From positions 62,001 through 126,000 of the forward strand of contig NW_027488832.1 in assembly GCF_050948215.1 (NCBI RefSeq): a stretch of 64,000 nucleotides of DNA. Direction: 5' to 3'. Both the position numbers and the translations under genes were made by a program. Below are positions 48,601 to 60,720 of the stretch, in pieces. The DNA comes from Halictus rubicundus (Eukaryota > Arthropoda > Insecta > Hymenoptera > Halictidae). How positions within the stretch are numbered: the first letter of the stretch is position 1; each line of letters starts with the position of its first letter. The notes below the pieces were generated by a model that ran no database searches, was not told where the DNA came from, and was given only the letters and a program-made list of their open reading frames with translations.

Positions 48601-51600
48601 ATCCTCTATCCTATCCTATACTCTATCCTATCCTCAATCCTATCCTATCCTCTATCCGATCCTCTATCCTATCCTATCCTCTATCCTATTGTATCCTCTA
48701 TCCTATACTATCCTCTATCCTATCCTATCCCCTACTGTATCCTACCATCTTTCCTATCCTATCCTCTATCCTATCCTATACTCTATCCTATCCTATCCTC
48801 TATCCTATCCTATCTTCTATCTTATCATATCCTCTATCCCATCCTATCCTCTATCCTATCCTATGCCTCTATCCTATGCTATCCTCTATCCTATCCTATC
48901 CTCTATCCTATCCTATCCTCTATCCTATCCTATCTTCTATCTTGGCATATCCTCTATCCCATCCTATCCTCCATCCTATCCTATCCTCTATCCTATACTA
49001 TCCTCTATCCTATCCTATCCCCTACTGTATCCTACCATCTATCCTATCCTATCCTCTATCTTATCCTATCCTGTATCGTAAACTATACTCTATCCTATAC
49101 TATCCTCTGTTCTATCCTATTTTCTATCCTATTCTATCCTCCATCCTATCCTATCCTCTATTCTATCCTATCCTCTATCCTATACTATCCTCTATCCTAT
49201 CCTATCCTCTATCCTATCCTCTATCGTATCCTATCCTCTATCCTATCCTATCCTCTATCCTATCCTATCCTCTATCCTATCCTATCCTCTATCCTATCCT
49301 ATCCTCTATCCTATCCTATCCTCTATCCTATCCTATCCTCTATCCTATCCTATCCTCTATCCTATCCTATCATCTATCCTATTTTATCCTCTATCCTATC
49401 GTCTATCCTATCCTCTATCCTGTCCTCTATCCTATCCTATCCTCTATCCTATCCTATCCTCTATCCTATCCTTTCCTCAATCCTATCCTATCCTCCATCC
49501 TATCCTATCCTCTATCCTATCCTATCCTCTATCCTATCCTATCTTCTATCCTATCCTATCCTCTATCCTATCTTATCCTCTATCCTATCCTCTATACCAC
49601 CCTCTATCCTATCCTATCCTCTATCCGATCCTCTATCCTATCCTATACTCTATCCTATCCTCAATCCTATCCTATCCTCTATCCGATCCTCTATCCTATC
49701 CTATCCTCTATCCTATCCTATCCTCTATCCTATTGTATCCTCTATCCTATCCTATCCTCTCTCCTATCGTATCCTCTATCCTATCCTATCATATATCCTA
49801 TCCTATCCTCTATCCTATCCTATCCTCTATCCTATCCTATCCTCTATCCTATCCTATCCTCTATCTTATCCTATCCTCAATCCTATACTATCCTCTACCT
49901 TATCCTATCCTCTATCCTATCCTCTATCCTATCCTATCCTCTATCCTATCCTATCCTCTATCCTATCCTATCCTCTATCCTATCCTATCCTCTATCCAAT
50001 CCTATCCTCTATCATATAATATCCTCTATCCTATCCCATCCTCTATCGTATCCTATCCTCTATCCTATCCTATTCCTCTATCCTGTGCTACCCTCTTTCC
50101 TATCCTATCCTCTATCCTATCCTATACTCTATCCTATCCTATCCTCTATCCTATCCTATCTTCTATCTTATCATATCCTCTATCCCATCCTATCCTCTAT
50201 CCTATCCTCTCCTCCATCCTATCCTATCCTCTATCCAATCCTATCCTCTATCCTATCCTATCCTCTATCCTATCCCATCCCCTATCGTATCCTATCCTCT
50301 ATCCTATCCTATCTTCTATCTTGGCATATCCTCTATCCCATCCTATCCTCCATCCTATCCTATCCTCTATCCTATACTATCCTCTATCCTATCCTATCCC
50401 CTACTGTATCCTACCATCTATCCTATCCTATCTTCTATCATATCCTATCCTCTGTCCTATCCTATCCTCTATCTTATCGTATCCTCTATCCCAACCTATC
50501 CTCCATCATATCCTATCCTCTATCCTATCCTATCCTCTATCTTAGCCGATCCTCTATCCTATCCTATCCTCTATCGTATCCTATCCTCTATCCTATCCTA
50601 TCTTCTATCTTATCATATCCTCTACCCCATCCTATCCTCCATCCTATCCTATCCTCTATCGTATACTATCCTCTATCCCATCCTATCCTCCATCCTATCT
50701 TGTCCTCCATAGTATACTATCCTCTATCCTAACCTATCCTCTATCCTATCCTATCCTCTATCCTATCCTATCCTCTATCCGATCCTCTATCCTATCCTAT
50801 CCTGTATCCTATCCTATCCTCTATCCTATCCTATCCTCTATCTTATCCTATCCTGTATCGTATCCTATACTCTATCCTATACTATCCTCTGTTCTATCCT
50901 ATTATCTATCCTATTCTATCCTCCATCCTATCCTATCCTCTATTCTATCCTATCCTCTATCCTATCCTATCCTCTATCCGATCCTCTATCCTATCCTATA
51001 CTCTATCCTATCCTCAATCCTATCCTATCCTCTATCCGATCCTCTATCCTATCCTATCCTCTATCCTATCCTATCCTCTATCCTATTGTATCCTCTATCC
51101 TATCCTATCCTCTCTCCTATCCTATCCTCTATCCTATCCTATCTTCTATCTTATCATATCCTCTATCCCATCCTATCCTCTATCCTATCCTATCCTCTAT
51201 CCTATCCTATCCTCTATCCAATCCTATCCTCTATCCTATCCTATCCTCTATCCTATCCCATCCCCTATCGTATCCTATCCTCTATCCTATCCTATCCTCT
51301 ATCCTATCCTATCTTCTATCTTGGCATATCCTCTATCCCATCCTATCCTCCATCCTATCCTATCCTCTATCCTATACTATCCTCTATCCTATCCTATCCC
51401 CTACTGTATCCTACCATCTTTCCTATCCTATCCTCTATCCTATCCTATACTCTATCCTATCCTATCCTCTATCCTATCCTATCTTCTATCTTATCATATC
51501 CTCTATCCCATCCTATCCTCTATCCTATCCTATGCCTCTATCCTATGCTATCCTCTATCCTATCCTATCCTCTATCCTATCCTATCCTCTATCCTATCCT

Positions 51601-53200
51601 ATCTTCTATCTTGGCATATCCTCTATCCCATCCTATCCTCCATCCTATCCTATCCTCTATCCTATACTATCCTCTATCCTATCCTATCCCCTACTGTATC
51701 CTACCATCTATCCTATCCTATCTTCTATCATATCCTATCCTCTGTCCTATCCTATCCTCTATCTTATCGTATCCTCTATCCCAACCTATCCTCCATCATA
51801 TCCTATCCTCTATCCTATCCTATCCTCTATCTTAGCCGATCCTCTATCCTATCCTATCCTCTATCGTATCCTATCCTCTATCCTATCCTATCTTCTATCT
51901 TATCATATCCTCTACCCCATCCTATCCTCCATCCTATCCTATCCTCTATCGTATACTATCCTCTATCCTATCCTATCCTCTACGGTAACCTACCATCTAT
52001 CCTGTCCTATCTTCTATCACATCCTATCCTCTCTCCTTTCCTATCCTCTATCTTATCCTATCCTCCATCCTATCCTATCCTCTATCGTATCCTATCCTCT
52101 ATCCAATCCTATCCTCTATCATATCCTATCCTCTATCCAATCCTATCCTCCATCCTATCCTATCCTCTATCCTATCCTATCCTCTATCTTATCCTATCCT
52201 CTATCCCATCCTATCCTCCATCCTATCTTGTCCTCCATAGTATACTATCCTCTATCCTAACCTATCCTCTATCCTATCCTATCCTCTATCCTATCCTATC
52301 CTCTATCCGATCCTCTATCCTATCCTATCCTGTATCCTATCCTATCCTCTATCCTATCCTATCCTCTATCTTATCCTATCCTGTATCGTATCCTATACTC
52401 TATCCTATACTATCCTCTGTTCTATCCTATTTTCTATCCTATTCTATCCTCCATCCTATCCTCTCCTCTATTCTATCCTATCCTCTATCCTATACTATCC
52501 TCTATCCTATCCTATCCTCTATCCTATCCTCTATCGTATCCTATCCTCTATCCTATCCTATCCTCTATCCTATCCTATCCTCTATCCTATCCTATCCTCT
52601 ATCCTATCCTATCCTCTATCCTATCCTATCCTCTATCCTATCCTATCCTCTATCCTATCCTATCCTCTATCCTATCCTATCCTCTATCCTATCCTATCAT
52701 CTATCCTATTTTATCCTCTATCCTATCGTCTATCCTATCCTCTATCTTATCCTCTATCCTATCCTCTATACCACCCTCTATCCTATCCTATCCTCTATCC
52801 TATCCTATACTCTATCCTATCCTCAATCCTATCCTATCCTCTATCCGATCCTCTATCCTATCCTATCATCTATCCCATTTTATCCTCTATCCTATCCTCT
52901 ATCCTATCCTCTATCCTATCCTATCCTCTATCCTATCCTATCCTCTATCCTATCCTTTCCTCAATCCTATTATATCCTGTATCCTATCCTATCCTCCATC
53001 CTATCCTATCGTCTATCCTATCCTATCCTCTATCCTAACCTATCCTCTATCCTATCCTATACTCTATCCTATTCTATCCTCTATCCTATCCTATCCTCTA
53101 TCCTATCCTATCCTCTATCCTATCCAATCCTCTATCGTATCCTATCCTCTATCCTATCCTATCCTCTATCCTATCCTATCCTCTAACCTATCCTATCCTC
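42661..53200 (+). repeat. TATCC satellite, block 4d: higher-order repeats of about 2.2-2.7 kb
   Basis: The word CCTATGCCTC marks copies at 44141, 46626, 48860 and 51529 (offsets 2,485, 2,234 and 2,669 bp). The stretch 44144-44962 recurs at 46629-47447 almost unchanged. This block is rich in variants not seen elsewhere: CTTATCATATCC, CTTGGCATATCC, CCCCTACTG and CCTACCATC. The HOR family is therefore distinct from blocks 4a-4c although the 17-mer base is the same. No genes: open frames of up to 1,125 codons (46642-50019) are satellite artefacts. Confidence 0.93.
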
Positions 53201-56200
53201 TATCCTATCCTCTATCATATCCAATCCTGTATCGTATCCTCTATCCTATCCTTTCCTCAATCCTATTATATCCTCTATCCTATCCTATCCTCTATCCTAT
53301 CCTATCCTCTATCCTATCCTATCCTCTATCCTATCCTATCCTCTATCCTATCCTATCCTCTATCCTATCCTATCCTCTATCCTATCCTATCCTCTATCCT
53401 ATCCTATCCTCTATCCTATCCTATCCTCTATCCTATCCTATCCTCTATATTATCCTATACTCTATTCTATCCTATCCTCTATCCTATCCTCTATCCTATC
53501 AACTATCCTATCCTCTACCCTATCCTCTGCCCTAACCTCTATCCTATCCTATCCACTTTCCCATCCTTTCCTCTATCCTATCGTGTCCACCATCCTGCCA
53601 TATAGCCCATAATATCGTATCCTCTATCCTATCCTATCCTCTTTGCTATAATATCATCTATCCTATCCTATTCTCTATCCTATCCTATCCTCTATCCTAT
53701 CCTGTATCCTATCCTATCCTCTATCCTATCCTCTATCCGATCTTCTATCCTATCCTATCCTCTATCCTATCCTCTATCCTATCCTCTATCCTATCCTATC
53801 CTCTATCCTATCCTATCCTCTATCCTATCCTATCCTCTATCCTATCCTATCCTCTATCCTATCCTATCCTCTATCCTATCCTATCCTCTATCCTATCCTA
53901 TCCTCTATCCTATCCTATCCTGTATCCTATCCTCTATCCTATCCTATACTCTATCCTATACTATCCTCTATCCTATCCTATCCTCTATCCTATTCTATCC
54001 TCTATCCGATCCTCTATCATATCCTATCCTCTATCCTATCCTATCCTCTATCCTATCCTATCCTCTAACCTATCCTATCCACTATCCTATCCTATCCTCT
54101 ATGATATCCTATCCTCTATCCTATCCTCTAACCTATCCTATCCTCTATCCTATCCTATCCTCTATGATATCCTATCCTCTATCCTATCCTCTATCATATC
54201 CAATCCTGTATCGTATCCTCTATCCTATCCTTTCCTCAATCCTATTATATCCTCTATCCTATCCTATCCTCTATCCTATCCTATCCTCTATCCTATCCTA
54301 TCCTCTATCCTATCCTATCCTCTATCCTGTCCTATCCTCTATCCTATCCTATCCTCTATCCTATCCTATCCTCTATATTATCCTATACTCTATTCTATCC
54401 TATCCTCTATCCTATCCTCTATCCTATCAACTATCCTATCCTCTACCCTATCCTCTGCCCTAACCTCTATCCTATCCTATCCTCCATCCTATCCTATCCA
54501 CTTTCCTATCCTTTCCTCTATCCTATCGTGTCCTCCATCCTGCCATATAGCCCATAATATCGTATCCTCTATCCTATCCTATCCTCTTTGCTATAATATC
54601 ATCTATCCTATCCTATTCTCTATCCTATCCTATCCTCTATCCTATCCTGTATCCTATCCTATCCTCTATCCTATCCTCTATCCGATCTTCTATCCTATCC
54701 TATCCTCTATCCTATCCTCTATCCTATCCTCTATCCTATCCTATCCTCTATCCTATCCTATCCTCTATCCTATCCTATCCTCTATCCTATCCTATCCTCT
54801 ATCCTATCCTATCCTGTATCCTATCCTCTATCCTATCCTCTATCCTATCCTATACTCTATCCTATACTATCCTCTGTCCTATCCTATTTTCTATCCTATC
54901 CTATCCTCCATCGTATCCTGTACTCTATCCTATCCTATCCTCTATCCTATCCTATCTTCTATTATATAATATACTCTATCCTATACAATCCTCTATCCTA
55001 TCCTATCCTCTATCCTATACTATCCTCTATCCGATCCTCTATCATATCCTATCCTCTATCCTATCCTATCCTCTATCCTATCCTATCCTCTAACCTATCC
55101 TATCCTCTATCCTATCCTATCCTCTATGATATCCAATCCTCTATCCTATCCTCTAACCTATCCTATCCTCTATCCTATCCTATCCTCTATGATATCCTAT
55201 CCTCTATCCTATCCTCTATCGTATCCAATCCTGTATCGTATCCTCTATCCTATCCTTTCCTCAATCCTATTATATCCTCTATCCTATCCTATCCTCTATC
55301 CTATCCTATCCTCTATCCTATCCTATCCTCTATCCTATCCTATCCTCTATCCTATCCTATCCTCTATCCTATCCTATCCTATCCTCTATCCTATCCTCTA
55401 TCGTATCCTATCCTCTATCCTATCCTATCCTCTATCCTATCCTATCCTCTATCCTATCCTATCCTCTATCCTATCCTATCCTCTATCCTATCCTATCCTC
55501 TATCCTATCCTATCATCTATCCCATTTTAACCTCTATCCTATCCTCTATCCTATCCTCTATCCTATCCTATCCTCCATCGTATCCTGTACTCTATCCTAT
55601 CCTATCCTCTATCCTATCCTATCTTCTATTATATAATATACTCTATCCTATACAATCCTCTATCCTATCCTATCCTCTATCCTATACTATCCTCTATCCG
55701 ATCCTCTATCATATCCTATCCTCTATCCTATCCTATCCTCTATCCTATCCTATCCTCTAACCTATCCTATCCTCTATCCTATCCTATCCTCTATGATATC
55801 CAATCCTCTATCCTATCCTCTAACCTATCCTATCCTCTATCCTATCCTATCCTCTATGATATCCTATCCTCTATCCTATCCTCTATCGTATCCAATCCTG
55901 TATCGTATCCTCTATCCTATCCTTTCCTCAATCCTATTATATCCTCTATCCTATCCTATCCTCTATCCTATCCTATCCTCTATCCTATCCTATCCTCTAT
56001 CCTATCCTATCCTCTATCCTATCCTATCCTATCCTCTATCCTATCCTCTATCGTATCCTATCCTCTATCCTATCCTATCCTCTATCCTATCCTATCCTCT
56101 ATCCTATCCTATCCTCTATCCTATCCTATCCTCTATCCTATCCTATCCTCTATCCTATCCTATCCTCTATCCTATCCTATCATCTATCCCATTTTAACCT

Positions 56201-59200
56201 CTATCCTATCCTCTATCCTATCCTCTATCCTATCCTATCCTCCATCGTATCCTGTACTCTATCCTATCCTATCCTCTATCCTATCCTATCTTCTATTATA
56301 TAATATACTCTATCCTATCCAATCCTCTATCCTATCCTATCCTCTATCCTATACTATCCTCTATCCGATCCTCTATCATATCCTATCCTCTATCCTATCC
56401 TATCCTCTATCCTATCCTATCCTCTACCCTATCCTATCCTCTATCCTATCCTATCCTCTACGATATCCTATCCTCCATCCTATCCTCTATCATATCCAAT
56501 CCTGTATCGTATCCTCTATCCTATCCTTTCCTCAATCCTATTATATCCTCTATCCTATCCTATCCTCTATCCTATCCTATCCTCTATCCTATCCTATCCT
56601 CTATCCTATCCTATCCTCTATCCTATCCTATCCTCTATCCTATCCTATCCTCTATCCTATCCTATCCTCTATCCTATCCTATCCTCTATATTATCCTATA
56701 CTCTATTCTATCCTATCCTCTATCCTATCCTCTATCCTATCAACTATCCTATCCTCTACCCTATCCTCTGCCCTAACCTCTATCCTATCCTATCCTCCAT
56801 CCTATCCTATCCACTTTCCTATCCTTTCCTCTATCCTATCGTGTCCTCCATCCTGCCATATAGCCCATAATATCGTATCCTCTATCCTATCCTATCCTCT
56901 TTGCTATAATATCATCTATCCTATCCTATTCTCTATCCTATCCTATCCTCTATCCTATCCTGTATCCTATCCTATCCTCTATCCTATCCTCTATCCGATC
57001 TTCTATCCTATCCTATCCTCTATCCTATCCTCTATCCTATCCTCTATCCTATCCTATCCTCTATCCTATCCTATCCTCTATCCTACCCTATCCTCTATCC
57101 TATCCTATCCTCTATCCTATCCTATCCTCTATCCTATCCTATCCTGTATCCTATCCTCTATCCTATCCTCTATCCTATCCTATACTCTATCCTATACTAT
57201 CCTCTGTCCTATCCTATTTTCTATCCTATCCTATCCTCCATCGTATCCTGTACTCTATCCTATCCTATCCTCTATCCTACCCTATCTTCTATTATATAAT
57301 ATACTCTATCCTATACAATCCTCTATCCTATCCTATCCTCTATCCTATACTATCCTCTATCCGATCCTCTATCATATCCTATCCTCTATCCTATCCTATC
57401 CTCTATCCTATCCTATCCTCTAACCTATCCTATCCTCTATCCTATCCTATCCTCTATGATATCCAATCCTCTATCCTATCCTCTAACCTATCCTATCCTC
57501 TATCCTATCCTATCCTCTATGATATCCTATCCTCTATCCTATCCTCTATCGTATCCAATCCTGTATCGTATCCTCTATCCTATCCTTTCCTCAATCCTAT
57601 TATATCCTCTATCCTATCCTATCCTCTATCCTATCCTATCCTCTATCCTATCCTATCCTCTATCCTATCCTATCCTATCCTCTATCCTATCCTCTATCGT
57701 ATCCTATCCTCTATCCTATCCTATCCTCTATCCTATCCTATCCTCTATCCTATCCTATCCTCTATCCTATCCTATCCTCTATCCTATCCTATCATCTATC
57801 CCATTTTAACCTCTATCCTATCCTCTATCATATCCTATCCTCTATCCTATCCTATCCTCTATCCTATCCTATCCTCTATATTATCCTATACTCTATCCTA
57901 TCCTATCCTCCATCCTATCCTATCCACTTTCCTATCCTTTCCTCTATCCTATCGTGTCCTCCATCCTGCCATATAGCCCATAATATCGTATCCTCTATCC
58001 TATCCTATCCTCTTTGCTGAAATATCATCTATCCTATCCTATTCTCTATCCTATCCTATCCTCTATCCTATCCTGTATCCTATCCTATCCTCTATCCTAT
58101 CCTCTATCCGATCTTCTATCCTATCCTATCCTCTATCCTATCCTCTATCCTATCCTATCCTCTATCCTATCCTACCCTCTATCCTATCCTATCATCTATC
58201 CTATCCTCTATACCGTCCTCTATCCTATCCTATCCTCTATCTGATCCTCTATCCTATCCTATCCTCTATCCTATCCTGAATCCTATCCTATCCTCTATCC
58301 TATCCTATCCTCTATCCTATCCTATCCTCTATCCTATCCTATCCTTTTCCTATCCTATCCTCTATCCAATCCTATCCTCTATCCTACCCTATCCTCTATC
58401 CTATCCTATCCTCTATCCTATCCTATCCTGTATCCTATCCTCTATCCTATCCTCTATCCTATCCTATACTCTATCCTATACTATCCTCTGCCCTATCCTA
58501 TTTTCTATCCCATCCTATTCTCCATCGTATCCTGTACTCTATCCTATCCTATCCTCTATCCTATCCTATCTTCTATTATATAATATACTCTATCCTATGC
58601 AATCCTCTATCCTATCCTATCCTCTATCCTATACTATCCTCTATCCGATCCTCTATCGTATCCTATCCTCTATCCTATCCTATCCTCTATCCTATCCTAT
58701 CCTCTAACCTATCCTATCCTCTATCCTATCCTATCCTCTATGATATCCTATCCTCTATCCTATCCTCTATCCTATCCTATCCTCTATCCTATCCTATCCT
58801 CTATCCTATCCTATCCTCTATCCTATCCTATCCTCTATCCTATCCTATCCTAAATATTATCCTATACTCTATTCTATCCTATCCTCTATCCTATCCTCTG
58901 CCCTAACCTCTATCCTATCCTATCCTCCATCCTATCCTATCCACTTTCCTATCCTTTCCTCTATCCTATCGTGTCCTCCATCCTGCCATATAGCCCATAA
59001 TATCGTATCCTCTATCCTATCCTATCCTCTTTGCTATAATATCATCTATCCTATCCTATTCTCTATCCTATCCTATCCTCTATCCTATCCTGTATCCTAT
59101 CCTATCCTCTATCCTATCCTCTATCCGATCTTCTATCCTATCCTATCCTCTATCCTATCCTCTATCCTATCCTCTATCCTATCCTATCCTCTATCCTATC

Positions 59201-60720
59201 CTATCCTCTATCCTATCCTATCCTCTATCCTATCCTATCCTCTATCCTATCCTATCCTCTATCCTATCCTATCCTGTATCCTATCCTCTATCCTATCCTC
59301 TATCCTATCCTATACTCTATCCTATACTATCCTCTGTCCTATCCTATTTTCTATCCTATCCTATCCTCCATCGTATCCTGTACTCTATCCTATCCTATCC
59401 TCTATCCTATCCTATCTTCTATTATATAATATACTCTATCCTATACAATCCTCTATCCTATCCTATCCTCTATCCTATACTATCCTCTATCCGATCCTCT
59501 ATCATATCCTATCCTCTATCCTATCCTATCCTCTATCCTAACCTATCCTCTAACCTATCCTATCCTCTATCCTATCCTATCCTCTATGATATCCTATCCT
59601 GTATCCTATCCTCTAACCTATCCTATCCTCTATCCTATCCTATCCTCTATGATATCCTATCCTCTATCCTATCCTCTATCGTATCCAATCCTGTATCGTA
59701 TCCTCTATCCTATCCTTTCCTCAATCCTATTATATCCTCTATCCTATCCTATCCTCTATCCTATCCTATCCTGTATCCTATCCTCTATCCTATCCTCTAT
59801 CCTATCCTATACTCTATCCTATACTATCCTCTGTCCTATCCTATTTTCTATCCTATCCTATCCTCCATCGTATCCTGTACTCTATCCTATCCTATCCTCT
59901 ATCCTATCCTATCTTCTATTATATAATATACTCTATCCTATACAATCCTCTATCCTATCCTATCCTCTATCCTATACTATCCTCTATCCGATCCTCTATC
60001 ATATCCTATCCTCTATCCTATCCTATCCTCTATCCTAACCTATCCTCTAACCTATCCTATCCTCTATCCTATCCTATCCTCTATGATATCCTATCCTGTA
60101 TCCTATCCTCTAACCTATCCTATCCTCTATCCTATCCTATCCTCTATCCTATCCTATCCTCTATCCTATCCTATCCTCTATCCTATCCTATCCTCTATCC
60201 TATCCTATCATCTATCCCATTTTATCCTCTATCCTATCCTCTATCCTATCCTCTATCCTATCCTATCCTCTATCCTATCCTATCCTCTATCCTATCATTT
60301 CCTCAATCCTATTATATCCTGTATCCTATCCTATCCTCCATCCTATCCTATCGTCTATCCTATCCTATCCTCTATCCTATCCTATCCTCTATCCTATCCT
60401 ATCCTCTATCCTATTCTATCCTCTATCCTATCCTCTATCCTATCCTATCCTCTATCCTATACTATCCTCTATCCTATCCTCTATCCTATGAACTATCCTA
60501 TCCTCTATCCTATCCTCTACCCTATCCTCTACCCTATCCTCTATCCTATCCTATCCTCTTTCCTATCCTATTCTCTATCCTATAATATCCTCCATCCTAT
60601 CCAATCCTCTATCCTATCCTCCATCCTATCATCCATCCTATCCTATCCACTTTCCTATCCTTTCCTCTATCCTATCGTGTCCTCCATCCTGCCATATAGC
60701 CCATAATATCGTATCCTCTA
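53201..60720 (+). repeat. TATCC satellite, block 4e: higher-order repeats with the ATATAGCCCATAATATCG word
   Basis: The 18-base word starts 3 bp after positions 53597, 54542, 56855, 57968, 58985 and 60691, so spacing is 945, 2,313, 1,113, 1,017 and 1,706 bp. A second marker (CTCTATGATATCC) appears at about 54101, 55126, 55793, 57456, 59586 and 60083. Several copies are separated by deletions of the middle part. This family resembles blocks 1 and 3b more than the adjacent block 4d. No genes. Confidence 0.93.

Noticed and set aside
46642..50019. 1,125-codon open frame rich in Ile, Leu, Tyr, Pro and Ser, and dozens like it across the satellite
   Set aside because: The frame follows from the stop-free 17-mer. 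All three + frames are equally open, composition tracks the repeat, and copies differ by non-codon-sized indels. Not a gene.
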